NCBI GenBank assembly: GCA_944346885.1
Contig: CALVMR010000008.1
Location: 1-64,000 of the forward strand
Length of the DNA: 64,000 nt
Origin: an uncultured Clostridia bacterium
Lineage (GTDB): Bacteria > Bacillota > Clostridia > Christensenellales > Borkfalkiaceae
Direction of reading: 5' to 3'
Part shown: positions 34,037 to 42,802 of the stretch, in pieces
How the letters are laid out: every line of letters starts with the position of its first letter
How positions within the stretch are numbered: the stretch's first letter is position 1
Notes under the pieces: generated by a model
What the model was told of the DNA's origin: nothing
Seen by the model: only the letters and a program-made list of their open reading frames with translations
Databases searched by the model: none
Made by a program: the position numbers and the translations under genes

Positions 34037-36058
34037 TCAATGAACGGGCGCGCCGATCTCCGCCTCGTCGGCAAACAAAACGCGGCAGCTCCCGTCCGAC
34101 GCGGAAGCAGCCAGCAGCATGCCGCGGCTGTACTCGTTGCCGAACTTATGCGGCTGCAAATTCACCAGCACCACGATCTTCCTGCCGACGAGCTGCTCCG
34201 GCTCGTATTGGTCGGCGATGGAAGAGACGATGGTGCGCTCGCCCGCGCCGTCCTGCACGACGAGCTTCATCAATTTGTTGGTCTTGCGCATGGGCTTGGC
34301 GGAGAGCACCTTGCATACGCGCAGATCGAGCGCGGAAAAGGCAGAAAGCTCCACTTCCGCCCCGAAGGGCGCGGGATCTTTAAAAAACACATCCTCCGCA
34401 GGCACGCTCTTTTGTTCGGCGCGCGCCGCCTCGGCGGGCGCCTCTTCCTGCGGTTCGTCCTCTTCCTTCCCCGAAAAATCGAGCAGGAAAAGGTAGCGGG
34501 CGGGGTCTACGGCGAACAGATACAGATACAGGCGCGGACCCCTGTCTCGCCCCAAAACGAGGTTGTACACATCCTTGAAAAACTTGCTCTGCACCTCTTT
34601 GAGCGCGTTTTTATCCTCTGCCTTTTCGGGGTAGACCTCCTTCGGGATGGCGTACAGCTCGGCTTGCAGCGAATCGAGCGTGTACCCGCCCGCGCGCAAA
34701 AACGCTTCCAGCGCGCGCACGCACGCACGCTCGCTTTCGCTCATCGTTTTCCAATACGCCCAATTGCGCCGTTTCAAAATGACGTACTCGCTTTCGGGCG
34801 AGCAGGTGCGCAGCCAAAACTTTGCGCGTTCGAACAGTTCGGCAAAGTCTTTCTTTTTGAAAGGCGTGCCGATCTTTTCAAACAGCTTTTCCATGAGGTC
34901 GGGGTTGAAATCCACCACGCTGCCCAGCTCCACCAACTGGCTCATCGGCGCGGAAGAGACCTCCCGCCCGCGGATCAAGCTGTTTTCCATCACGCGCTTC
35001 GTGTTTTCGTCCGCCGTGCCTTCGCGGTACGCTTTGAGCATCTTGCCAAATTCAAAATACTGCCGCAAGATCTCGTCCGACAGGCAAAAATCAAAGGCTT
35101 TGAGCGGCTCGTTTTTGGCGTACAGCCACAAAATGATCTCAGGCAGATACAGCCGCAGCAAAAAGTCCGGCGTCATGTTCATGCCCGAAGAGCTGCTCAT
35201 CTTCCCGACGCCGCCTTTGATGCCGATAAATTCGTAGCCTTGGAAGAGCGGCGCTTCGTACCCGAACACCTCGCGCGAGATATCCTTTGCCGTATCGTAA
35301 CTGCCGTTGCGGGAGGCGTGGTCCTTTCCGCCCGGCTCAAAATCGACGCCCTCCGCCTTCCAGCGCATGGGCCAATCGACTTTCCACTGCAACTTGCAGT
35401 TAAAATCTTTGGTGAAATCGAAATCGGCTTCGTGCCCGCATTCGCAAACATAGTGCGCTTTGGTGCAGTCTTCCGACAGGGAGAGGATGGTCGTCGAATC
35501 TTTTCCGCAGTGCGGGCAGAAAATGGAAACGGGATAATACCGTTCGCGCTCCCCCTCCTGCGCGTCCTGCGTGCGGTGCCTGTCAAGGATGTCGAAGATC
35601 TTTCCGCGCTCTTTCAGCGCATGCAAAATGTAAGGAACATACCTGCCCGAACGGTACTCCTTTGCCTGGTAACGGTACTCCATTTCGATGCCGAACCGCT
35701 CGACGGAGCGCATAAATTCCTTTTCAAAGTGCGCGGCATAGCTCTCGTCTTTGCCGAAGGGGTCCGGGATATCCGCGTACGGGCGGCCGATGTACTGTTC
35801 AAACGAATCGTCTCCCACCTGTTCGCGCACGTTTTTCGGCACCTTGCGCAGGCGGTCGTACTCGTCCCACGAAAAAAGGAGCTTTGCCTTTTTTCCCGCG
35901 CGCCGCAGCGCGTTGACAACAAAATAGCTCGTTGCAATGTCACGGAAATTGCCGATGTGCACCGACCCCGAAGGAGAAATGCCCGCCGCACAGACGTATT
36001 CTTCCTTTTCCGGGTTCCTGCGGATGATCTCTTCCGCCAGTTTATCTGCCCAATACAT
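34037..36058 (-). CDS. lysS: Class I lysyl-tRNA synthetase fused to a C-terminal tRNA-binding (Trbp111-type) domain
   Basis: 673 residues. Residues ~1-530 are a class I LysRS: HIGH-type signature GSVHIGNF (31-38), SWDEYDRLRKVP, a Cys cluster (CPHCGKD ~181-187; CECG ~205-208), EPGGKDHAS, and KMSSSSG (286-292). A Glu/Ala-rich linker follows, and residues ~565-673 form an OB-fold tRNA-binding domain (LDLRVCKVLSAKP, IVSSIADQY, KIVVLVNLQPHKF, SRGMLLAAS) as found at the end of MetRS. It charges tRNA-Lys by a fold unrelated to the usual bacterial class II enzyme. It has its own promoter. Confidence 0.92.
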   Translation of the reverse strand: MYWADKLAEEIIRRNPEKEEYVCAAGISPSGSVHIGNFRDIATSYFVVNALRRAGKKAKLLFSWDEYDRLRKVPKNVREQVGDDSFEQYIGRPYADIPDPFGKDESYAAHFEKEFMRSVERFGIEMEYRYQAKEYRSGRYVPYILHALKERGKIFDILDRHRTQDAQEGERERYYPVSIFCPHCGKDSTTILSLSEDCTKAHYVCECGHEADFDFTKDFNCKLQWKVDWPMRWKAEGVDFEPGGKDHASRNGSYDTAKDISREVFGYEAPLFQGYEFIGIKGGVGKMSSSSGMNMTPDFLLRLYLPEIILWLYAKNEPLKAFDFCLSDEILRQYFEFGKMLKAYREGTADENTKRVMENSLIRGREVSSAPMSQLVELGSVVDFNPDLMEKLFEKIGTPFKKKDFAELFERAKFWLRTCSPESEYVILKRRNWAYWKTMSESERACVRALEAFLRAGGYTLDSLQAELYAIPKEVYPEKAEDKNALKEVQSKFFKDVYNLVLGRDRGPRLYLYLFAVDPARYLFLLDFSGKEEDEPQEEAPAEAARAEQKSVPAEDVFFKDPAPFGAEVELSAFSALDLRVCKVLSAKPMRKTNKLMKLVVQDGAGERTIVSSIADQYEPEQLVGRKIVVLVNLQPHKFGNEYSRGMLLAASASDGSCRVLFADEAEIGAPVH

Positions 36059-36093
36059 AGCGCTTTTCTCTCTTTGCTTGTTCTTTTCGTATC

Positions 36094-36122
36094 AGTATAC
36101 CACATTCCCCGCCGATATGCAA
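36094..36122 (-). promoter_or_regulatory. Promoter of the lysyl-tRNA synthetase gene
   Basis: TTGCAT (revcomp 36117-36122), 17-nt spacer, TATACT (revcomp 36094-36099). No T-box or other leader structure fits the ~30-nt leader. Confidence 0.78.
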
Positions 36123-36137
36123 ATCAAATGCGCCCGC

Positions 36138-36584
36138 CTATCTCTTTTTCGTCTGCCGCGCGGTGAGCGTAAAACTCAGCCGCACGAGCTGCCGCACCGT
36201 TTCGTCTGCGCATTCGCCGAGGCGCAGCGTTACCCAGTGGCGGCGGTTCATGTGGTAGGCGGGGTACACGCCCCTCTCCCGCCCCGCAAGCAGCAAAATG
36301 AGATCGGGCGGGCATTTTACGTTGCAGCAAAACTCCGCGCCCGCCTCTCTTGCCGCCTCTCTTTTTCCGCCCGCCGCATCTTCCGCGCCCGCTCCGGCGC
36401 GCGCCTCTCTTGCCGCCTCTTCGCATGCCGCAAAATGCCGCCGCGGCACCGAAAGCCAGATCGCAAACCACTTGCGCGTATCCGCATGGCGGAAGACCGC
36501 CGTTTCGAAGTCGCCTTCAAAAGGGAAGTCGATAGCCGCCCCCTCCTGCGCCGCCGCAAAGGCGAACAACTCCTGTTTTTGCAT
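36138..36584 (-). CDS. MmcQ/YjbR-family protein with Ala-rich insertion
   Basis: 148 residues. The family pattern is visible at both ends: KWFAIWLSVPRRHF, then FCCNVKCPPDLILLLAG, GVYPAYHMNRRHWVTLRL and ETVRQLVRLS. Between them lies a ~30-residue Ala/Glu/Arg stretch encoded by imperfect GCCGCCTCTCTTG-type repeats (about 36340-36425), not normal for the family. Small YjbR-like proteins may bind DNA; function unsettled. GGAGGAAAT precedes ATG 36584. Confidence 0.78.
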   Translation of the reverse strand: MQKQELFAFAAAQEGAAIDFPFEGDFETAVFRHADTRKWFAIWLSVPRRHFAACEEAAREARAGAGAEDAAGGKREAAREAGAEFCCNVKCPPDLILLLAGRERGVYPAYHMNRRHWVTLRLGECADETVRQLVRLSFTLTARQTKKR

Positions 36585-36616
36585 ATTTCCTCCGCTTTCC
36601 GCCCAAACACGCAAAA

Positions 36617-36639
36617 GCGGAGGGCTTGCCGCCCTCCGC
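36617..36639 (-). terminator. Terminator after the membrane protein gene
   Basis: Nine-bp stem GCGGAGGGC/GCCCTCCGC with a 5-nt loop, then TTTTGC on the minus strand. Confidence 0.78.
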
Positions 36640-36655
36640 CCGAAAGTTGCCCGTA

Positions 36656-37192
36656 TTACCTGTCGAACACTTTGGCGAGCGTCCCTTTGAACAGGCACAC
36701 CGCCGCGCCGACCGCGGAGATCACGCCGCCCGCGATCGCACCCGCGCCGAGCACGAACTCTTCTTTGAGGTACTCGTAAAAGTTCTCCAACACGCTGTTG
36801 AAGCCTTCGCTCTCCGAAGAGAGGAAGCCCACATTCAAAGACGCGACCGTTGTAAACAGCAGCACCGCGCCCGCCACGAAGCAGCCCGTGGTCACGATCT
36901 TGGTGATCAGCCCGTTTTTAAAGAGCAGCGCCAAAAGCCCGCCGATCAGGGGCAGGAAAAAGCCGAGGGTGGTCAAAATGTTGAAGTTGAGCACCTGCAC
37001 ATCCCCTTCCGCATACCCGAACGCGATCTGCGCGCCCGTCAGCGACGTGCCGAAGCCCAGCATCTCCAACGCGCCCGAACCGATCCCTTCGTACTTTGCA
37101 GCCACCACGAACATCATGCAAAACGCCACGATGCCGAGCACGAGCGCAAGCGCGCCGGGGATATAGTATTTGATCCGTTTTCTTGAAGTCAT
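36656..37192 (-). CDS. Four-helix membrane protein, unknown function
   Basis: 178 residues. Four hydrophobic helices: ~10-33 (GALALVLGIVAFCMMFVVAA), ~73-92, ~97-120 and ~148-170, with a basic N-terminus and an outside loop between helices 1 and 2. No family recognised. ATG 37192 is chosen for its GGAGGAAGAGG site; an in-frame ATG at 37222 also exists. Promoter is clear, and the gene is followed by a terminator, so it is monocistronic. Confidence 0.75.
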   Translation of the reverse strand: MTSRKRIKYYIPGALALVLGIVAFCMMFVVAAKYEGIGSGALEMLGFGTSLTGAQIAFGYAEGDVQVLNFNILTTLGFFLPLIGGLLALLFKNGLITKIVTTGCFVAGAVLLFTTVASLNVGFLSSESEGFNSVLENFYEYLKEEFVLGAGAIAGGVISAVGAAVCLFKGTLAKVFDR

Positions 37193-37234
37193 CCTCTTCC
37201 TCCTTTTTTTTGCAAACATTTCCTTTGCCCTTGT

Positions 37235-37263
37235 AGTGTAACACGAACGGAGCAAAATTGCAA
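37235..37263 (-). promoter_or_regulatory. Promoter of the four-helix membrane protein gene
   Basis: TTGCAA (37258-37263), 17-nt spacer, TACACT (revcomp 37235-37240). Confidence 0.72.
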
Positions 37264-37344
37264 GCGCTCCCGCAAAATTGTGTAAACGTTTCGCTGTTTT
37301 TACGGAAGCCGCCCGCAAACACGCCGCGCGAAAAGCCGCTTTCT

Positions 37345-37378
37345 TAAAAAAGCGCCCGCCCCGCAAAGAGGCAGGCGC
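37345..37378 (-). terminator. Terminator of the YesL-to-mnmA operon
   Basis: Nine-bp stem (37352-37360 with 37370-37378, one G-T pair) followed by six T on the minus strand, about 80 nt after the mnmA stop. Confidence 0.78.
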
Positions 37379-37385
37379 CGCGCAA

Positions 37386-37459
37386 GCGTTCGGGCGCCCG
37401 CGCGAAAAAGCGGCTGTTTTCCGCGCAAAGCGTTCGGCTGCCCGCGCGAAAGAGCGGCT
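37386..37459. repeat. Two 30-bp direct repeats at the mnmA 3' end
   Basis: Near-identical copies at 37386-37415 and 37430-37459 (GCGTTCGG..GCCCGCGCGA core, period 44). The second copy contains the last bases of mnmA and its stop codon. Confidence 0.75.
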
Positions 37460-38540
37460 ACGCGCCGCGCAAAACCGTTTGGATGACGCCGCCGCCGATG
37501 CAGCGCTGCCCGCAATACAGCACGGCATACTGCCCCGGCGTCAACGCCCGCTGCGGCTCGTCCGCCTCGATCTTTACCGTATCCTCCCCCGTCCGAACGA
37601 CCGTAACGGGCTGTTCGCTTTGGCGGTAACGGAACTTCGCCGTACAGCGAAAGCGCTCCTCCTGCGGCGGGGCGGGGATCCAATTCATGCCCGAAGCGGT
37701 GCAGCCGCGCGCATACAGCGCGCTCTCGTCTCCGTGGGCAACGTACAGAATGTTGTTTTTTACGTCCTTATCGATGACGAACCAGCGCCCGCCCTCGTCA
37801 CCCTTTTGCCCGCCGATATCCAGCCCGCGGCGCTGCCCCAAGGTGTAGTACATCAGCCCGATGTGCTCGCCGAGCTCGCGCCCGTCCGCAGAGAGGATGC
37901 GCCCCGGACGGGCGGGCAGATATTCTTGCAGAAATTTGCGGAAATTCCGCTCGCCGATAAAACAGACGCCCGTGCTGTCCTTTTTGCGCGCGGTGGAGAG
38001 CCCCGCCCGCTCCGCAACGGCGCGCACCTGCGCTTTTTGCAGCCCGCCGAGGGGAAAGAGCACGTTTGCAAACTGCGGCTGGGTGACCTGATTCAAAAAA
38101 TACGTTTGATCCTTGCCCGCGTCCGCCGCCTTTAAGAGCAGGTGTCCCTCCTCCGTGTGCGCGATGCCGCAGTAGTGCCCCGTGGCGATGCAGTCCGCCC
38201 CCAGCTTTTGCGCGTATTCGCGGAAGGGTCCGAACTTGATCTCGCGGTTGCACAAAACGTCGGGATTGGGCGTTCTGCCCGCCTCGTACTCCGCCAAAAA
38301 ATGCGCGAACACGCGCTCGCGGTACTCCTTGGCAAAGTTGACGGTATAGTACGGGATATCCAGCTTGTTGCACACGCGCTTTACGTCTTCGTAATCCGCC
38401 TCCGCCGTGCACGCCTCGCTCTCTTCCTCCCAGTTGACCATAAACAGCCCGACGACGTTATAGCCCACTTGTTTTAACAGATAGGCGGCGACGGAACTGT
38501 CTACCCCGCCGCTCATGCCGACCACAACGGTCTGCTTCAT
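37458..38540 (-). CDS. mnmA: tRNA-specific 2-thiouridylase
   Basis: 360 residues. PP-loop GMSGGVDSSVAAYLL at the N-terminus; first catalytic Cys in PDVLCNREIKFG; CATGHYCG-like IATGHYCG; KDQTYFL; and second Cys in STGVCFIGERNF. C-terminal barrel ends with AVLYCGQRCIGGGVI. Thiolates U34 of tRNAs for Lys, Glu and Gln. Last gene of the operon, 7 nt after the HEAT-like gene. Confidence 0.96.
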   Translation of the reverse strand: MKQTVVVGMSGGVDSSVAAYLLKQVGYNVVGLFMVNWEEESEACTAEADYEDVKRVCNKLDIPYYTVNFAKEYRERVFAHFLAEYEAGRTPNPDVLCNREIKFGPFREYAQKLGADCIATGHYCGIAHTEEGHLLLKAADAGKDQTYFLNQVTQPQFANVLFPLGGLQKAQVRAVAERAGLSTARKKDSTGVCFIGERNFRKFLQEYLPARPGRILSADGRELGEHIGLMYYTLGQRRGLDIGGQKGDEGGRWFVIDKDVKNNILYVAHGDESALYARGCTASGMNWIPAPPQEERFRCTAKFRYRQSEQPVTVVRTGEDTVKIEADEPQRALTPGQYAVLYCGQRCIGGGVIQTVLRGA

Positions 38541-38547
38541 ACCGGAT

Positions 38548-39381
38548 TCACTTCCTTTTCGCTTTGCCGAAGATATCGGCGCCCGCCGTTGCCGCCATGA
38601 TCTTTTTGTACGCCGCGTCCGAGGAAAAATCGCGCTCCTTTTCGTACTCGCCGCCCAGCGCTTCGATGGCGTATTTCAGCTCCTGAAAGGCGACGAAGCC
38701 GATGTCTTCCCGCTCGATCGCGGCAAGCAGCACGGGCAGGGCGCGCTCGTCTCCGTAAGAAGCGAGGTACCCCGCGTACAGCGGCAGCTCTTCCTCCTCC
38801 GCCCCGCGGAACGCGGAAAGCAGCGCGCCGTAAACGCGGTCGTCACGCCCCTTTGTTTTGGAGAGAACTTCCAGCGCGTAAGCTCTGTTTTCGGTGGAGA
38901 GGAGCGCCAGCATGGGTTCGGTCACCTCGTCCGCCCGTTCGCCGAGCAATTCGGCGAGATGGTCCTTCACGTGCCCGTCGTACCCCTCTTCACCGAGCAT
39001 CTGCGCATAGCGCGGCAGGGCGCGGCGGGCGCTGCCGAGGGCGTTGAGCGCGTAGAGCACCACCTCTTCGTCCGTCTCCTGCAAGAGCGCCAAGACCTCC
39101 GGCGCCGCCCCGCGCGAGGCAAGCTCTTCGCAGAGAAAATCGGGCACGGGCACGCCCTGCAATATGTATTCTTTGAGCGTTTCCGTAAGGCGGGAAGCGC
39201 TCATTTCCGCAAAATACTGCACGGGCGTTTTGCCCAGCTCTTTGAGCTCCGTGTTCCCGAACGCAGCGTATGCCGCGGCAATGGCGCTCTCCCACTCTTC
39301 TTCGGTGCGTTCGCCCGCGTGCGCACGCAGTTCGCGCTCCATCTTGCGGTTGAAGATCTCGTCAAGATCGATGAGTTTCAT
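38548..39381 (-). CDS. HEAT-like alpha-helical repeat protein
   Basis: 277 residues, almost all helix pairs. From ~60 on, repeated units of 30-35 residues can be seen (EVLALLQETDEEVVLYALNAL; DEVTEPMLALLSTENRAYALEVL; RALPVLLAAIEREDIGFVAFQEL), as in HEAT-type scaffolds. A protein-protein adaptor is likely; no catalytic motif. It overlaps the TPR gene by 20 bases, so the two are coupled and may work together. Confidence 0.7.
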   Translation of the reverse strand: MKLIDLDEIFNRKMERELRAHAGERTEEEWESAIAAAYAAFGNTELKELGKTPVQYFAEMSASRLTETLKEYILQGVPVPDFLCEELASRGAAPEVLALLQETDEEVVLYALNALGSARRALPRYAQMLGEEGYDGHVKDHLAELLGERADEVTEPMLALLSTENRAYALEVLSKTKGRDDRVYGALLSAFRGAEEEELPLYAGYLASYGDERALPVLLAAIEREDIGFVAFQELKYAIEALGGEYEKERDFSSDAAYKKIMAATAGADIFGKAKRK

Positions 39382-41152
39382 CTTCCTCTCCCTCCTTATC
39401 CTGCGAAGCGGGCGCGTCCTCTTCCCGCTCTTTTTCCGCGTCTGCGGCGGCGATCTCGCGCAGCACGGCGCCCGCGCCGCGCATCAGCCGCAAAAAGCCC
39501 GCCACCGAAGCCGCCTTTGCGCCGAACAGGCGCAGCGCCTCCCGCGGCTTTCCCTTGCGTGCGCGCGCAAGAAGATAGATCGCGCAGGCGAGGCTGTCTT
39601 CGTCTTTGGCAGCATCGAGCGCGCCCGCCTTTTCCGCCGCCGCATACAGTTTTACGGCGGCGATGCGGTAATCCTCCGCCGAGCCGAAGCCGAGCGGCAC
39701 GAACCGCGCCACGCATTTGGCGTACGCGCGCACAAAACTCATGTGCCGCGCCCTGCCCGTGCGCAGCGTATCGAAGGCGACGGCGCGGTACACGCCCGCA
39801 AGGCACATGCCCAGATCGAAGGGTTTGTTGCGCTCGCAAAGCTCGCACAGCGCCTGCAATTTTGCCGCTTCGTTCACCTCTGTGGAGAGGAACGCCGCCC
39901 GCCAAAAGTATTCCAGCCCCGCGCGAACCGCCACCGTCAGCCCCAACAGCTGCAATTCGCCCTCCTGCCCGTTTCCTTCGTCGATGCACCACTCCAACAG
40001 CTCGCCGATATCCGTTTCGCGGCAGTAGGAAGAGAGCACTTCGCGCGGCATCTGCACGAGCATCGCCAAAAAATGCATCCGCCGCACCCGCTCCTCAGCG
40101 GGGATGCGATACAAAAAGCCGATGGGCGGCATCTCTCCGCCCTCGCGCAGATAGCGCTCCGCCTCGCGGTAGGCATAGCGCGCCACCGCCGCGGCGGGTT
40201 TGAGATCGATGAGCAAGCTGAGCGTATCCACGCTGTCTTTGGTCTCGCCGCAGCGCAGCGCCGCCACCGCCTTGAAATAGAGCAGCGTCAGGTCGTATCC
40301 CGCCTGCTTTTCCAAGCGGCAAAAGCGCTCGTACCCCGCGCGGTACAGCCCGTTTTCGCAGCAGACGGTGGCGATCTTGTACAGCTCGTCCGCGTCCTCC
40401 GTTTCCAGCCGCGCAAGGTGCTCGGCAACGGCGCGGCTCTCCTCCCTTTTTTCCTGCTCGATGAGCAGCGCCGCATAGGTGCAGAGCGCCTGCACGTCGT
40501 CGGGAGAGCGGGCAAGCAGTTCGCGGCACACCCGCTCCGCCTCCTCGTGCTTCCCGCCGAGCAGATAGGTCACCGCAAGGTAGTTCCGCGCCGCATCGCG
40601 GTGCGGCGCGCCGGGCGGCACGCACGCAAATTCTTTTGCCGCCTTTTCGTACTCCCCGCGGCGCAGCGCCGCCATGCCCTTGCCCAGCTCTGCCGAACAA
40701 TCCGCTTTGGCGGGCGGCCACACGAGGCGCAAGTGCGCGCCCCGCTGCGGGGCGGCTCCCTCTTCTTCCATCTCCTCCACGTAATCCGCTTCGGGCAGCG
40801 CTTCGCCCGACCGCTGCCGCTCCTGCCGCACCAAATCGTAATAATACCGTTCGAGCGCCTCGTTGCCGAGATGAAAATAGCAGTTGTACAGCCCCTCGTA
40901 CGCGTCGGCGCGCTCGTCCTCTTCGCACACGTCTAAAAAACGGAACCAATTATCCGCCGAAAGATCGAACAGCCCCAAATCGTCGTAGGCGTCCGCCAGC
41001 GCCATATACTCGTCCGCGCCCGCGCCGTACAGATCGATCTGCTTGTTCAAAATACGCAGCCCCGCGCGGGTGTCTCCCTCTTCAAATTTTTTATCCGCAA
41101 GCTGTGCCAGCCTGTCCTCGCTCAGATCAAAGGCGATCGTCTTTTGCTCCAT
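39362..41152 (-). CDS. Large tetratricopeptide-repeat protein
   Basis: 596 residues. TPR-type helix pairs from residue ~15 (AQLADKKFEEGDTRAGLRILNKQ, then ADEYMALADAYDDLGLFDLS) to at least ~330, including AELGKGMAALRRGEYEKAAKEF and AARNYLAVTYLLGGKHEEAERV. The C-terminal ~230 residues are helical but less regular, ending in an acidic Glu/Asp tail. No signal peptide; cytoplasmic scaffold. Start ATG 41152 (AGGAG) lies inside the hsp33 end, a 26-base overlap. Confidence 0.82.
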   Translation of the reverse strand: MEQKTIAFDLSEDRLAQLADKKFEEGDTRAGLRILNKQIDLYGAGADEYMALADAYDDLGLFDLSADNWFRFLDVCEEDERADAYEGLYNCYFHLGNEALERYYYDLVRQERQRSGEALPEADYVEEMEEEGAAPQRGAHLRLVWPPAKADCSAELGKGMAALRRGEYEKAAKEFACVPPGAPHRDAARNYLAVTYLLGGKHEEAERVCRELLARSPDDVQALCTYAALLIEQEKREESRAVAEHLARLETEDADELYKIATVCCENGLYRAGYERFCRLEKQAGYDLTLLYFKAVAALRCGETKDSVDTLSLLIDLKPAAAVARYAYREAERYLREGGEMPPIGFLYRIPAEERVRRMHFLAMLVQMPREVLSSYCRETDIGELLEWCIDEGNGQEGELQLLGLTVAVRAGLEYFWRAAFLSTEVNEAAKLQALCELCERNKPFDLGMCLAGVYRAVAFDTLRTGRARHMSFVRAYAKCVARFVPLGFGSAEDYRIAAVKLYAAAEKAGALDAAKDEDSLACAIYLLARARKGKPREALRLFGAKAASVAGFLRLMRGAGAVLREIAAADAEKEREEDAPASQDKEGEEDETHRS

Positions 41153-42059
41153 TTGGCTCCTCTTCCCGCGCGGCAAGCATCCGCCGCACATCCTCTTCGG
41201 TAAACAGATAATCGGTATTGCAGTAGTCGCAGTGTACGCGGATCGCTCCCTGCTCGCGCAAGATGGAAAACAATTCTTCCCTCCCCATCGAGGCAAGCAG
41301 CCCCTCTATATAATCTCTGCTGCAACGGCACTTATATACGGGGTACTGCGCATATACGCTTTCGCCCTGTTCGCCGAAATACCGCCGCCAAAGCTGCGCG
41401 GCGCTCATTTCTTCCAAGAGCGAACTGACCGCGCCGAATTTTCCGATCATCCGCTCGGCATAGGCGATGCTCTCTTCGCAGGCGCCGGGCATGGGCTGCA
41501 AAAACACGCCCCCCGCGCCGAGGCAGCTGCCGTCCGTACCGATCTTCACCCCGACGGCGACGGCGGTGGGGAGCTGTTCGCTGTACGCAAAATACGCCGC
41601 AAAATCCTCCCCCACTTCGCCGCTGACAAGCTGCGTGGTCCCCACAAAGGGCACGGCGTCTCCGTCATCCCGCACGACGGTCAGCGTGCCTTCGCGCCCG
41701 ATGCAGCCGCCCACGTCCAGCTTGCCCGCCGCATTGGGCGGAAGGTCGGCGTGCGGATCGTCGATGTACCCGCGCATATGCAGCTGTTTATCCCCGCTCA
41801 CGCGAACGGCGCCGCCCGCGCCGTTCCCCTTGATGGTGACCGAAAGCGCGCCCCGTTCCTCTTTGAGCGCCGAACAAAGATACGCCGCGGCAGTCAGCGT
41901 CCGCCCCAGCGCCGCCGCGGAGAGCGGCGAAAGCCCGTGCAGGCGGATCGCCTCGTTTACAAGCTGCGTCGTATCTGCGACCGCCAACGAAACCTCGCCG
42001 CCGCAGATCAGCCCGCGCAGGATCACGTCCCGCTTTTCTTCGCCGTTTTTTCCGTTCAT
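41127..42059 (-). CDS. hslO: Redox-regulated chaperone Hsp33
   Basis: 310 residues. N-terminal fold with VNEAIRLHGLSPLSAAALGRTL and GDKQLHMRGYIDDP; C-terminal redox switch with the zinc ligands in KCRCS and VHCDYC (CxC, CxxC). On oxidation the zinc leaves and the chaperone activates. It sits between a methyltransferase and the TPR gene with overlaps at both ends (ATGA; 26 bases). Confidence 0.95.
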   Translation of the reverse strand: MNGKNGEEKRDVILRGLICGGEVSLAVADTTQLVNEAIRLHGLSPLSAAALGRTLTAAAYLCSALKEERGALSVTIKGNGAGGAVRVSGDKQLHMRGYIDDPHADLPPNAAGKLDVGGCIGREGTLTVVRDDGDAVPFVGTTQLVSGEVGEDFAAYFAYSEQLPTAVAVGVKIGTDGSCLGAGGVFLQPMPGACEESIAYAERMIGKFGAVSSLLEEMSAAQLWRRYFGEQGESVYAQYPVYKCRCSRDYIEGLLASMGREELFSILREQGAIRVHCDYCNTDYLFTEEDVRRMLAAREEEPNGAKDDRL

Positions 42060-42802
42060 GCCTTTCTCCCTTCGCGCACGCATACGAACCCGATGCGCGA
42101 ACCGAAACTTCCGCCGAAGGGGATCGCCCCGCTCTCTTCGATGCGAAAGCCCGCCTGCCGCGCCGCTTCCGCAAGGGCGCTCTCCTCGTGGATGTACTGG
42201 GTGTGATGCTCTTCCCCGCGCTCGAACTTTCCGTCTTCCCCGCGCACGAACAGGGTGATCTCCATCTCCACGCGGTCCTCGTACAAGCGGTTGAACCACA
42301 GGTACGCCAGATCCTCCCTATCCTCGCAAAAGGTATTGTTGCCGAGCTGTTCGCGCAGTTTTTGCGGAGACGAAACGTCGAACAGCAGCGCCCCGCCCGC
42401 CCGCAGGCAGCCCGCCATATGCGAAAACGCGGCGGCAAGATGCCGCGGCGGAACGTAATTGAGGCAGTCGTTTACGCACAGCGCAAAGTCTGCGCGGCGC
42501 GGCACCCGCATCCGCCGCACGTCCGCCTGTACGTACAACGGCCGGTTCGCCTGCCCGCGGGAGAGCTCTTCCGCGCGGGCAAGCATGGGCGCGCTTGCGT
42601 CAAACCCCGTCATCGCATACCCGCGCGCGGCAAACCGCCGCGTAAACGCGCCGCTGCCGCAGCCGATATCCAGCCCCGCGCCCCGTTCGATGCCCAGCCG
42701 AAGCAGCCGCTCATATAAGTACTGCGACCATGAATCATAGCCGCAGTCTTGGTTGAGATATTCAAACTTATCCGCAAGAACGGAATATGCTCTGCCGCTC
42801 AC
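42056..42802 (-). CDS. SAM-dependent class I methyltransferase
   Basis: 248 residues. SAM motif LDIGCGSGAFTRRFA, acidic FDASAPML, and a VNDCLNYV post-motif, followed by strands of the YjjT/CmoA-like open type (HHTQYIHEESALAEAARQAGF). Small-molecule or tRNA target unknown. Start is GTG 42802 in a GTGA overlap with the upstream gene; stop overlaps hsp33 by ATGA. Confidence 0.85.
   Translation of the reverse strand: MSGRAYSVLADKFEYLNQDCGYDSWSQYLYERLLRLGIERGAGLDIGCGSGAFTRRFAARGYAMTGFDASAPMLARAEELSRGQANRPLYVQADVRRMRVPRRADFALCVNDCLNYVPPRHLAAAFSHMAGCLRAGGALLFDVSSPQKLREQLGNNTFCEDREDLAYLWFNRLYEDRVEMEITLFVRGEDGKFERGEEHHTQYIHEESALAEAARQAGFRIEESGAIPFGGSFGSRIGFVCVREGRKA

Noticed and set aside
34037..36058. 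Methionyl-tRNA synthetase, suggested by the C-terminal tRNA-binding domain
   Set aside because: The N-terminal motifs (GSVHIGNF, SWDEYDRLRKVP, GKMSSSSG) and the Cys pattern are those of class I LysRS.
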